DNA of 64,000 nucleotides from Diadema setosum (taxonomy: Eukaryota > Echinodermata > Echinoidea > Diadematoida > Diadematidae), in the NCBI GenBank assembly GCA_033980235.1, contig CM067072.1, forward strand, positions 21,765,047-21,829,046, written 5' to 3'. Made by a program: the position numbers and the translations under genes. This document shows positions 40,458 to 54,500 of this stretch, one piece after another. The notes beneath the pieces were generated by a model. The model was not told where the DNA came from, made no database searches, and worked only from the letters and a program-made list of their open reading frames with translations. Each line of letters starts with the position of its first letter. Position 1 is the stretch's first letter.

Positions 40458-41632
40458 GGGTTCGAATCCCGATGGAATCCCATTTTCTTTGCTCAATTTT
40501 CCACTAATAAAAATACTTTAATGACGTGGTAAAAACAACAAAATACTTAGACAATATTCCCCCGGCAAAAAATGCCCACCACATCAATTCTTAGAAAAAA
40601 CCAACCAAACAATTTCTCTTTTACCGACAGTCTCGAAATGCATTTTCCTATTAATTTCTCTTTGAAATTAGCACCTTTTGCGATCGCCAGCAGGTTCAAC
40701 GTTACCGGAAGGACTGTATCCTGGGATCCGATCACATGTGAAAACGTAAGAGGGAAATTTGAATATTACGAAGTTGTATTGCGACGCCAACATCAGGAAA
40801 ATAGCACGCAACGTTATGAAGTCTGTGAGCGAGAAAACACGACAGTGTCTTTTCACGCGGCATTACCGTTTACAGACTACAAGCTTGCAGTCAGAGTTTG
40901 GAATACGGTTGGACCAAGCGCTTGGACAGAGACTGATTTCCGATGGGGCAGTGAGTTAGGTGAGATATGAAAAACGCTGTTACTCGTTATTTTACCTGTA
41001 TTTTCAGAAACACGTGTATTTCAACGTTATATGTATACATGGGCAGTAATGTAGTGAAGAGTACTGTGAGATCATTTTCCTCTTTATTTCTATAAGGGGC
41101 TAAAGGGGGAGGGGTGTCAAGGGATATGCTCAACCCCTAATTCTCCATCCGGCAACTCATGGAAAAACGCTTTGTTGTATTGTGTTGGTCAAGTCTTATT
41201 TCTTTGAGATTAAGGAATGTATCTTCTTTCGTATTTTCAAAGGAAAATGTGCATTTTTTATAGGGGGGGGGGGGGGGGGAGTGGGGGATAGCCAACATAG
41301 CAGTGGCCTGCTGGCGCTTCATGTTATCTATCAAGCCACTTTTTTGGCACGCAAAGATTTAAATACATATACACACGTAATATTTATACAGACATTAAAT
41401 CGTGTTTGATACCTTCTCGTCAAGAATTCGACACAACTGTCAGTCTATACAGTGCTTGATACACTGTAGGCCTATTCACGTATGCATTGTATTATATCTG
41501 TGTGTATAAATGTGTGTGTATAAGGAGCAGTCAGTCAAAGATTTTGAAGTTTTCATCACATTATTTTCCGTCATTAATTCAAGAGTGATATGGAAATTTT
41601 GTAATGTTTATAAAACAACATGTATCTATATG

Positions 41633-41672
<40 letters not shown>

Positions 41673-44600
41673 CAAATACATGTATAATACATATATACAT
41701 ATACATACATGCATTACGCATATACATATACACAAGTACTCATTCATAGTATTCAAAGTACATCGCGATCGTTGTAGTTGGAAAGAAGATAACCTGTGTA
41801 CTTTTCCAATTCTGTATCATTTTCGCAAGAGTAGTGAACTCTATGTCAAATTCAAACGGAACCACCATGGGATGCTTGGTCGCATTTGCGCTGATTCTCG
41901 GAGTAGCATGTTTCATGTAAGTGCCAGAATGTATCATGTATATGTGTCGTGCGTAATTATGATATCCTAAGATCCCAACGTACATAGAGCAGCAATGATC
42001 AGTTGCCACATTCTCAGAAATAGTAAACGACAAAGAAGCTGAACGATAAGCGTCTTGAGAGCTATAATCTAAGAGTCAACCGCTAGGTATTAACGCACTG
42101 GATAATGAACGACAAGCATTTTGAGAGCTGTGATCTGAGAGTCAACCGCTAGGTCTTAACGCACTAGATAATGAAATCACACCACTGTAAATTATCAGAA
42201 GGACATCGTTAGATAATTTGTATGGTGTATCCATTAAATAAAAACAGTTTTGATTTTTGTTTGAATGAGAATATACATAGAGAATAAGTAAATTATAGGG
42301 GCAAGGTTATTTCAGTATCTTTGTCCAGAAAAGTTATTGTTTGCTTCACAAAGATGGTATAAGAGTACATGGAAGGTGATATTCGTTACTAAGACGAGTT
42401 GGAAAACAATGAATGGAGCTACTAATGGAGCTGTCCGTGCAACGTCATAGTAATCCCCGTGCGTTACCATGAGATTGGATGTCCAGCATTCGGAAGAAAC
42501 TACGACAGAATACAGAAGTAAAGTGCACCCTAGACAATGCATAAAAAGTAATAATATTTGCAAAATACACTCTTTCTATCTCGCTGGTATTTTTTTTCCT
42601 CTCACAATTTCGTACCTATTCTGATTCCACAGTATCTACTGGAGGAGACGGAAGCAAAAATTGTCTAAAAGTGTTGCCGCTACGGTAGCCACTTCATCTA
42701 GAATTGGTGGGTCTCAAGAATACGGAATAAATCACAGGTAAGCAGCTATATATCGTGCCTCTGGCAAGTGCATTTGGCATCTCCAAAAAAAAAAAAAAAA
42801 AACTCATGTGTTTTCATTTCATTTGTTCTATTGTTCATGAAAGTTCCTCTCCTTTCTTCATTCTTCACATAATTGTGACTGATTTTCTCTTTCATTTTTG
42901 TGTCAGTCACAGGAACTTGGCTGGAGGTGAAGAAATCACAATGGGTTATGTTCAGCCCAGCAAACGTAAGCATAGAGTTCTCTTATAAGCAAATGTACCG
43001 TTTTACAAGTTGCGACATTACAATTTGCAACAGAAAAAGCAAGGGCTCAGCTATACTCTCATCATTACCGTGAATACTGATAATGGAACAAAACAATACA
43101 AAAAGATTGTACTTTAAGACGATGTTTGTAGCCTTTTATCTGCTTGCTCATGCATCTATTCACACATATTATAGAGAAATTTTACAGAGTTGGAATACGA
43201 AGAATCTCATATGGAATAAAAAGAATCTTATTCCCTCTTCTAAACGTGGACTACCCATAATGGGAGCGTTGTGTCTCGTTAAGCCTCTATTGTTATTCAA
43301 AGAGTTCCTTCCTATATGTTTTGCTTTGTCTGTTGACAATGACAACATGCCGAACCTTTAAGGTAATGCTAAAATTACCGCCTTGCAGGGGGCGCTGTGG
43401 CATAGTGGATAAGACTCCAGACTCCAGATCGGAGGACCAAAGATCGAATCCCGCCCAGTGCTTACGTCCTTGGACAAGATGTTACCATGTCCCTCTCGAC
43501 CCAGGGGTATAAATGGGTCCCTGGCACTGCTAGGATGATTATAATAATAGCAGGGCCCTCTGGTAGAGCAGTAGCAACACTGAAGAGGCTACCCTGAATA
43601 AATAAGACCTTATTATCATTTTAATCATTATTGAAAAGATATAACTGCCATGATGTGTGAATTTAACAAAAGGTAAAAACGCATACAAACCAACTGAAAG
43701 AGAAACCAGAAAAAAAAATCAACCTTAACTGTGTGCTTACTTTTAGAGGAAGAATTCGTATTCACCCCAGCAAATGACTACGGAGATGACGACGATGGTG
43801 ATGTCGATAATCGATTTAATTGTAACACAAACAAGCAAGAAGCATCGATCTACGAGAATGTCCAGCCGGATGACCTGCGACAGCCAGCTATTGCCATAGA
43901 CCGGCTGGCCGATTACATGGCGGAGATCAACTCACGAGGATTCATGGGCTTCACTGAAGAATTTGAGGTGGACGAGTTCATCCGCTCTTGCGATTACAGT
44001 TTATATTTACTAAATAGCCATCCTTGCAGAGATTGACAGTATAGTATACGTAAAATCCTTCGGAGATACAAATATCTGTAATGTTGTATTTGCCATGTTA
44101 GTGTTTGTTATGTCACGTGTAATTTTCGTTATACTATTGCTTGTAGTCTTGTTTATCATTTCTCATCGGTATATGCACCAAACTGCTTACCAACTAACCT
44201 CTGGTTTTCGTTGGTTTTTCATCTGCTGATGATGTTGATATCATAAAAAGCTGACTTGTTTAGATTGTATTGTATTGTTCTATATAATGGACATTTCATG
44301 GTGATGATTTTTAGTACTTCTTTATAAGACTTCATTTCTAACAACCAATGCTCTCTCCTTTAAAATACACCAATCAGATGCTTCAATTAGATCAGACTTA
44401 TCTGAGCGACGAAGCCAAGAAGAAGGAACACCAGAAAAAGAACCGCTTCCTAAACATCTTGCCATGTATGTTAGACACATTCTCTGTTCCTCCTCTTTAT
44501 CTGTTTATCTTATCTTCAGTATTAACATCAGTTCAATTTTAAAACATATTTCAAAACGAAATATAATCATCTAAAATGTGTCACGTATTAAGTAACTCAC

Positions 44601-45386
44601 CTGCAAACATTTTACTACTAATGTTTCTTTTTGCTTCATCTTTTTTTTTTTTCGTCAAGTATTGAATTTAAACCTGATCCACCACCTGGTGTATCACATA
44701 TAGGAAATTGTTGATTCATGTCTTCCGTTTTCCGACTCTTTCCCCGTGTATTTTCAATGGAAGCCGGAATGTTAAAACCATAGAATTATGTCGTATTCAC
44801 ATTATCACTCCCCTGTCAAAATTGCTATTAGAGCAAATGCTATATAGTGTGCAGCATGTGGTTACTTCTCATTTTATATGTGAGAAGAATCTTCTGTACC
44901 CCCGAGTATTAATAGTCATTCCCTTTTGTTTATTCTTAGTTTGGTCTTTAGATGTACCCGTGCTCCTCATCCTGATCTCGACACTCGGCTTTTGTTGGGA
45001 CCAACACTCAGCAAGCTTTGCTTTTTGTTTGTTTGTTTGTTTGCTTGCTTTTTATAGTAGGTTCCATCGTATTTTTCTTTAGTATTCTCTCTTTAGCATT
45101 CTATTTCAGCGGTTTAATTTCATTTCAGATGACCATTCTCGGGTGAAGCTGAACTTGCGTGGGAGAGATCCATATTCTGACTACATCAATGCATCGTTCA
45201 TAAACGTTAGTATGACCTATAAACCCCAGGACATGTACATTAAATTAATGTAAATTTTACATTTCGGAGAAGGTATTTCAATAGCATCCGTACTTGTCTG
45301 TTATGTGAAATACTGCACTATAATAGTATGTAAGAATATATGTATGCACGAACGATTATCTGATCCTGTGCACTATTGTGAAACAA

Positions 45387-45426
<40 letters not shown>

Positions 45427-45451
45427 CTATATATATATATATATATATAAT

Positions 45452-45500
<49 letters not shown>

Positions 45501-48500
45501 ATTTCACAATAGTGATCAGATAATCGTTCTTTCTTTCTTTTTCTTTTTTTGCACAAGCCAATGCTCCCAATAGAGATGTATTTTTCTATCTATGCAGGGT
45601 TATGATGCACCGAGCAAGTACATAGCAGCACAGGGTATGTTGCATACATCTTTGATAATTGTGGATAATAACATATTCATTCAGAGGAGTAATGTGTCAT
45701 TAGAATAGACTTGATTCTTAAACATTTTCCTGCTTCTTTTTATACAAGAAAAAATTATGTTGGTAAACAAAAGTTTAAAAAACAATCAAAACTACAATGC
45801 CAGTATCCATGCATGATGAGCCTATACATACTCATCGAAGTGCGTGCAATCTTGAATTTGATTTTTTCAAAAAAAAGTACATATAGGAATGAACCTTTAT
45901 TGCATGCTTTCTTTTCTAGGGACACTCATTATCACTGAGAAGTGTTAAATTAATGTTGATTTGCCTCGGATCAATATATAAATGTCTCCTAAAACTTACT
46001 ATGTTATTTTCTTATATGCAGGCCCGACGACTGCGTCTATAAATGACTTCTGGCGCATGATCTGGCAGTATGACTGCAAAAAGGTCATCATGCTCACTAA
46101 CATCGTTGAAGGCAAGAAGGTTTGGCAAAAAAAAGGGAAAAAAATACATAAAGAGTTCTACAACCATGCCAGTTAGTATAGAACTAAACATGACTTTCAG
46201 CACTGTCAAAAGCATATGCGTACGTTATGTTTTTGTGGTTGTCTGGTATTTCAGTGAAAGCAAAACGGCACATTGTAAATATAAGAAGTGGTTATTTCTC
46301 GTGATCCTTCTAATTTTTGTGTCTGTACTCGTGTTTTGAGTAAAATCAAAGTGTGTACTTGCAGTCTCCGAACTGTAAGCACCATCTGCCGGTATCATAT
46401 CAATTACAGTTTAGTTGTAAATTAAGAGTTTGTAGCTTACTCTGAGATAACGAACTCAATCGGAAAATAAGTTGTAGGACTAATATTGTGGCAGAGCGAC
46501 GACGACTTTGTTTTGGCTGAGAAATGTTCTGTTCTAATTGATCTACCCTCAGAAAAAATGTGAACAGTACTGGCCAGGTATGACACCCTGCTCCTTTGGA
46601 GAATTTCGCATCGTTCTGCAAGAAAATCAAGTGACCAAGAATTACACCATTCGGCGATTCGGTGTTGAGGTAATAAACGTGCAGTATTACATGAAACACT
46701 AATATCATTGGTCATTTACATCACCTCAACAAATATTCAGTTTTTGTGTAGTCCGAACTAGAAAAAAAGTTGCGAAATATTAATATCTCCCATTGGTATA
46801 GCTAGCATAACAATTCCAAAGTATTTGTATCATTGAAATATATTATATATATACTGTAATATATAACTTATACATCGTATACATACACGTGCGCTTAAAT
46901 GTAAGTTCACCGTCCATTTAATTTACATATGAAATTAATCATTTATTCCTGAGAGATGATGGGGGTGATGAAAGACTTTCCATGCAATTTATTATACCAT
47001 TTCCAGACCAGGCGCAGCTATTGTCTTTGAAGAGCTGTGCTGCATATTTAAGTGTAAAACACTATACTATCTCAATTTTAAGTTCCCGGTTACATGTCTC
47101 TTGGTAGCAGGGGTAATGCTCTTCGATAAGAAGCTCTAGATTCATCCTTCAGGCTGTCAGAGGGGTTTAAAGGCTGTCGGCTAGCAAGTATTTACTTTCT
47201 TCTAATAGATACGAGGATGACAGTCCTGACATGACACTGCTTTGTCTCTATCACATAGATGGCTGGTGTACACCGAGAGGTGGTGCAGTATCATTACACA
47301 ACATGGCCGGACATGGGGGTACCGGAGCAACCTTCCCAACTTATGAACTTCATCGAGGTCACAAGAGAAATGGAGAAAGGAGCAAGCAAGTCGCCAATTG
47401 TCGTTCATTGCAGGTACTTTTAAATTCACGGAACAATTTTAGTCCAAAGTATACATCAGTGCTTTTGTCTTCTTATTAATTCCTAACTAGAGCACTGAAG
47501 ATAATGGCAAGACTGCGCTGTTTATAATCCCTCTCTATTAGTAACGTACATCTCTTCTACTGCGCATAAATTTTGTCAGACTTAGAGGTAGATAACTAAC
47601 AGGAGATCTGTTTCTTGGACTAGTTTGCGCTGTCCTCGCTTTTCGGCACAATCTCCGTGTAATATCAGATATCCCTTCTTTTCTCGACGGGAAAACATGA
47701 AAATAGCTTCCGTAATATGAAAATTACCTTTGCCAAATGAGATGCGTATTCACCTAAGTTTTATCTTAATTGTCTTTTAGAACCTTCGTGAAAGTCAAAA
47801 GCCCTGCAATAGTATGATCTTAGATATCGAGGAATCCAAGAAAAACCTGATATGCAATATATCCAAAGGCATCAAGCACGCTTTAAAGCTTACAGGACCT
47901 AATAATAGGATCAACATTCTAGAATCTTCATTTCATTTCATTTCATTTTTATTTCATTTCCGGCCAAAACATACAATATGACAATTTCATATAAGCAAAT
48001 TAATTACAATGTAACTATTACATTTCCAAATGAAATTTAGATACACGTCATTTGTTTACATGACTCAATAAACATACTAGTTGAAAAAAGTACATGGGCA
48101 AAATGTGACTGAATCATAAGAAAGAAAAGGTCGGAAATGGAGGGGACTGCTAAAAAGCCAAGCTTGTAGAATGCAGTCCCCTCGTGAGTTGTGAAAATTA
48201 TAGTAATAATGCAACAAGACAATTTGACATAGTCCTCGGGAAACAGAGAATAAAACAAGTACGCACACAAAACGCACACACAGACAAAAACAAAGCTGCT
48301 CTCCTACATACGCGTTGAAAGAATAAATAGGAGGTCAAAGGCCAGAGGGGGACAGGAAGACAGAGGAAGAGAGAGAAAAGGTCAAAGGAGGAAGAGTTCA
48401 AGAGTCAACGCCAGGGCACATGAGACTTTGGTCTTACCAAGAAGTGGACTATCTATAAGTAATAACAGTTATGAAATAGATTAAACAAAGTAAAGACTTT

Positions 48501-51500
48501 AACAGCAAAGAAATCAGTTAGCAACTTTCGAAATGCAAATCCCCAGTGATATAAGAATTGATAAACATTTTCTTTAATTTCAAAGTAAAAGTGTTAAAAC
48601 TTAGAGATTCTTTTATGCTGCTGTCAAGGGAGTTCCAAAATTTAGGTCCAGCGGAGGAGAATATAGAATTTGCAAAAATCGTCCTAGAGAGTGGTAAATG
48701 GAATTCATTGATTTGTCTCGTGGGGTATGAATGTACAGTTTTATTTTGAATAAACATGGAATCAAACGCAAAAGGAAGGGAATTATTTATCAATTTGTAC
48801 ATAAACTGACCTAAATTCAAACAATGCAAATCCTTAATTTTTAAAATATTATTTTGATAAAACAAATCGTTTGTATGACATCTCCACGACTCTCTACAAA
48901 TAATACGAAGAGCTTTTTTCTGCAATAATAATATTCTTTCTAGATATGAGGAGTAAGTGTTGCCCCAGGCGAGAGTGCCATAGTTCAGATAGGGTAAAAT
49001 TAAAGATGAATATAACATTAATAAAACATTTTGGGGAAAATAATATTTAACTTTATTGATTACGCCGACATTTCTAGAAATTGTACGGCAAATTGAATCA
49101 ATATGCAAATTCCAAGTGAGCTTATTATCAAGGATCAAACCTAAAAATCGAATTGAAGAAACTTCTTCTGCAACTACATTATCCAAATAAATGTTCTGAG
49201 ATAACTTTTCCAAAGAACTACTAAAAAGCATACATTTAGTTTTTTGAAAATTAATTGATAATTTGTTGGCTCTAGTCCAGTAAAGTAACTTTTTTAATCT
49301 CAATATTCATAGTATCAATCAATAACACAGGATCAGAACTAGAAAAGAACACATTTGTATCATCAGCAAATAATAGAAAGGAAAGAATACTTGATGAATG
49401 TTCAATATCATTGTTGTAAAGAACAAATAAAAGTGGACCAAGTAAACTCCCTTGCGGTACACCACAAGTGATATCATGCATAACAGATTTATGACCATTA
49501 ATATAAACAAATTGTTTGCGATTAGTAAGGTAGCTCCTGAACCACTCCAAGGCCATGCCTCGAATACCATAATGGGATAATTTGTAAAGGAGTATTTTGT
49601 GGTCAATGGTATCGAAGGCCTTGGAGAAGTCCAGGAACACACCTATAGTATGATGAAATTTATCAATGGCTTTGGAGACTTTATCTAAGAAAGTAAGGAC
49701 TACATGAGATGTGTTGTGTTCTTGCCGGAAACCAAACTGATTATTAGAAATAATGTTATGCTTATTAAGAAACTCCGTCTTTCACTTTATCTGCCCAACC
49801 ATAAATGATCCAATGCAAATAAAAACAAAAATAAATTAGAGGAAAATAATGTCGACTCTACCAAAGTCGGGCGTGTTTTAGCATGGTTACACGACATTGA
49901 CTCCTGTGACAATTGCTCCGGTCTTATTTTCTCAAAGGACTTAGGTTAGGGTTAGTGATGTCATGTAGTTTTAGGTTTAGTTTGATTTCACAATTAGGAT
50001 TAGGGTTAGGGTTAGGGTTAGGTTTGTGGGTAGCATTTATGTTTGACTTAGCGTGCAGATATTTCATGGGAGCAATCGTCGCAGGAGCAAATGTCATGGA
50101 ACCGTTTCAGCATAATATCGGTTGTGTGCTCAGAGGATATCACACTCTACACTGTAAGTTACAACGTTGTACTATTCGATTCTGCAGCGCCGGCGTTGGG
50201 AGGACTGGCACGTTCATCACTCTGGACGCTATGCTAGATCAGATGAACGCTGAGGGAGCTGTTGGTATCTTCAACTTTATCGCGAGTATGAGACGACACA
50301 GGGCAAAGATGGTGCAAGTTGTGGTACGGATAACACCGAGCCAAAACGTTACGGAAGTCTCAGCTTTAACAAAGATGATAGTAGTTTTCTTTCCTAATGA
50401 TTCGAAGTTTGGTCAAGACTGTTTGAAGTCACATAAATGAAGCCAAAACAGACACGATAGATAATTTCCTCTTAGTATTAACAACTAATATTATCTTTAC
50501 TTTTTATGAGTCTAACAAAATCTAAGCGTGTCAAGTCTTGCGTGAGCTGTTTGTTTATAATGGAAGAAGTCACTTTTATTTTGGTTATACAAGCATTGCT
50601 GCTTATATTAAACACGTTTATGGATTCTAATGATATGTATACTACATGAAATCGCCGAAATTCGATTTATTGAGCTCTCTGTCGCTTAAAGGGGGAGTCT
50701 TTTAACTCGGACATTGGGGCTATATAGAAGGTATTTGAGCTCACTAACACGATTCTGGCGTTTTTATCCACCAAAAATTGCTCAGTAACAAGAAATCGCT
50801 CAAAATGTTCACTGATTTGGGAACGCCCCCAAAAATTGGCAGCTGATTGGCTTATGCGATTTGACGTATGAGGGGGGAGACCCCGCGAAGCCATCGAGTT
50901 CGTCTAATGCGTTGGCAATGTAAAATGAGTGAAACTTTATCTATTTTTAAATCAAGATTTAACCAGTTCTGACAATCTTTGCGTCCCAAAAGTGATTTGA
51001 ATATGTTGTTTAGACATTTTAGTAGAGGCCCAGTGACGCCACTGACTTTTTTTTGAACACTTTACCCATGATAATTGCCTTTTTGGATCCGGTTTACGTT
51101 TGGAAAAAACTAGATATTTTCTGCGAGAGAAAAAGACAAGTAGACGTACAGACAGCCGCTTTACTGCTGACCGTACATTGTGACTCTGTGTGTGTGCATG
51201 GATGATAACAACAAATTTCAACTGGAGACTGGATGGCACTCTAATTTTTACGATAACAGCATACCTTGCTAGCTCCGCGGAAATCGCGTTGCATTAGCTT
51301 TATACACGGTAAACAAGCTGGTAGCAGTACGTGGTCAACAAGACAGTGTTCTCAATATGGATTCAGACCTGGATTCGCCTTTCTGGCTGCTACCCCCACC
51401 GAGATGATGAAGGCGAAGGTAAAGCAGCCCCTCGTCAGCTCCAGCTCCAGCCCCACGCAACCCTAAATCTAATCTGTATTGAGTTCATCCCGCCCGTAGC

Positions 51501-54500
51501 CGTACCGTTCTGGAGTATATGAACCCGACTCTTCACCTCCCGCCCCCGGGGCAGTGGCCCGTGAGGATGCTGCTCGAGGAACAGGGTGATGGCAACGAAC
51601 CCGCGACGAGGTTGGGACTTGGAAGATAATAATTGGTAACTATCATTAGTATCAAGTACGCTGAGAGTCTAGATAGTTCACTCTAACGTTAGGCCTAACG
51701 TTAATTTTTACAGAATGCAGGTCGATTGGGGTCGGAAATATCAAAACAGAATTTTGTTTACAATACAACATTAACGTGAAACTGGAGTGGAAGAGGGACA
51801 TCGGTAAACGACGGTATGAATTGAAAGGCTATGCACTGAGCTGGCGAGGCAGATGTCATACTTGAGCTCTCATATCTCTCGATCTCATTCATAATGTCAC
51901 AAGGACAAACTGATTTTTCAGATCCCGATTTTTTTTCCCGCATTTAACAGTATTTTACTTGAGTCCTGGTATAAACTTTGATGTAATTCATAGTACTGTA
52001 CCTGTATACGCATGTACCCGGTGTATAAGGAGGTCATTTCTCTGGCCCCAAGGACCTTCCTATCATGAGGTAATCGACTGGTAAATTCCAACCAAGTTTG
52101 TTTCCACTAGGCCCTCCTACTACAGTTTCACATGTAAATTGCCGAGCACAAGACAAGTTATGAAAGGATAAGTGAAAAACTGCTGTTTGCAATAAGGTAC
52201 AAGTGTTTGCCGGCCATACCATAACTGCAATTTCAATTACTGTATGTGGCTGGGCTAAGCAGTGGTTTGAAGAGTCTGGTATCAGTGGTAACCTCTCTGG
52301 CAGTAGGGGTTCCTACAGGCCTAGTCATGAACGATATTTTGTTCACACTTGCCTAGAACTCAAACAATGATTTCACTAATGACTAATGGGCCTATAGTCT
52401 AAACCTCATTGTGTGACAGTGCAGTACTACTTCAAAACACCAACTAATAAACACACAGAAGGAAATAGGAATGTGTTGTTCGTTATGTTTCTTCTTTTTT
52501 TTTCATGTTTTCTTTGTTTTCAGGTGCCTCTGACGCAGCTGTGTTCCCACATGACCACTGCCAGGGAATCCGTTTGCTGCAAAGAGACAGAGCACATAAT
52601 GGACAAGATTGAGAATTACGGTACAACGAAAGACATTTCGATGCTCCAATGCGCTGTATTATAGCACATCCAGGTTTCTCAACTGTGGGCCTCGATGAAT
52701 GGGTGAAAGAAACTGGAAGCTACCAGGACACCCAACAGTAGGCCTATGGAGAAGGTGCTTGAACAAATGCTGCAGAGAACAAGTGAGTTTGTTAGGCACA
52801 TTTGATTCCCTATTTTCCAAATGTTGCAATAAATATTAGGCTTTTTTCATATCCCTGATAATTTCCTAATGAATTTTATGGTGTCATTATACGATTCTAC
52901 ATATGAAAGATCCATTCACATTGCGTAATTTTATTCCTGTTCTCACGATTTCTAGAGTAACACTTATGTAATATATTATCAAATTTTAGTCCCTTTGCAT
53001 TCCATTGCATTCCATTTCATTTCATTTTTGTTTCAATTTCAGGCAGTCAATACATGTTTTTATACATGTATTTTATCCTGCCATTATACAGTCGTCCCCA
53101 AAATAATGACTACCATACCCCATGGGTCCCATTTACATTGTCTAATTTAAATCCTATTCTCAAGATAAATTCCTAGATGAACACATGATGTCATATAATA
53201 GGATTATCAAATTTTACTCCTTTTGCATTCCATTTTGTTTCACTTTTGTTTCAATATCAGGCGATCAAGACATGTTGAATACCGGTAACTGGTGAGATGA
53301 TGCTGGACATTTCTGGGCCAAAATGTGAGAGTCCTACTGCCATCTTCTGCTGTTAGAAAAATCTGATAAACTCATCCATCAGAAATAGTGACAGGCTTTC
53401 ATTTTGCACAGGTTGTAATAAGACTGTATATGCAGCACTGATATTGGGTGTAGAATGTGACAACTTGTCACATTGCGATCTGCTTAACGGGAATGTGGTC
53501 ACAGTGTAGAAATGCATCAGATAAGTTTGTACATTGCGAAATGTCACATGTATACTTTGTCAGACACCTTGTCCATTACCGGTATGTTGGGTATACTGAT
53601 GATATGCAGCGTCCAACACCAACTCATCAAGGCACACAGCTGAGAAACATGCTGTTGGACTTCAGCCTCTCTGTACAAATGATCTACAGTACATTGTATT
53701 TTATTGTAATTTATTGATGCATGTTCAGTGGAACCTCAATATTATAAGCAGTGATATGACAAACTGTAGTTATAACAAGATCTTGATATACAGGAGTGAT
53801 ATCTCTGGTCCCATAATGTACCTCATTATAACAAGATTCAACTGTATGTCAAATGCACTCTTGTCTCAATTCTTACTCTTACTATGCTCCCCCTCTCTCT
53901 TTTGTAATGTAGATCTACTGCATGTTTTAGCAATTGGAAAATGACACTTTCACAACCATACAACTGAAGGTAATTTTGATTGTGTAGAATTGACATGTTG
54001 AACAGCTATGTTGTCAATCATGGTCACAAAAAACAAATAACGATCTAATACAATTAAGATGCTGTAGCCTTTCCGGCAATAGCTTCACAGCCTCTATTTA
54101 GAGAACAGGACCAAGTCTAGTTACGAACTCATTGAACTGGAATGTAGCTGGCTCATATAGTAGTATTCTGTCATGAACCAGTATTCATTTGTCAAACATT
54201 CCTTCCAGCTGATTACACCAATTATATTTTGTAAGCAAATGGAAAAAAAAAAGTGTGTTGTGTTTTCTATATGTAGTTGGAGCGGTTGTAGTAATACAGT
54301 ACATGCAGTATAAATTCATCCTTATTAACAAAAAAAGATTAGCTTCATACAGACACATGAAAATGCACAAACATACACATATACACACACCCTCAGTACA
54401 CTCGGGCATATCAGATACAAACACACACCAACATCAGACACACATAGGATGAATATATCATTGATATATTTGCCCTATGTTTGTCTGATGTTCCCCCTCA

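Larger units (their letters stand above)
47414..50187. other. RPTP intron 19, splitting the PTP active-site loop
   Basis: A 2.8-kb intron lying inside the serine codon after the catalytic cysteine. It contains a minus-strand LINE (47927-49790) and an interstitial TTAGGG tract at 49994-50022. Confidence 0.85.

Noticed and set aside
40630..40671. Alternative acceptor at ACCGACAG for FN3 exon 9
   Set aside because: In the phase required by exon 8 it gives an early stop; the acceptor at 40671 matches the exon 2 and 4 pattern.
43968..44035. Extension of exon 13 to a TGA stop
   Set aside because: It would end the receptor before the catalytic core; the KNR exon joins in frame from 43967.
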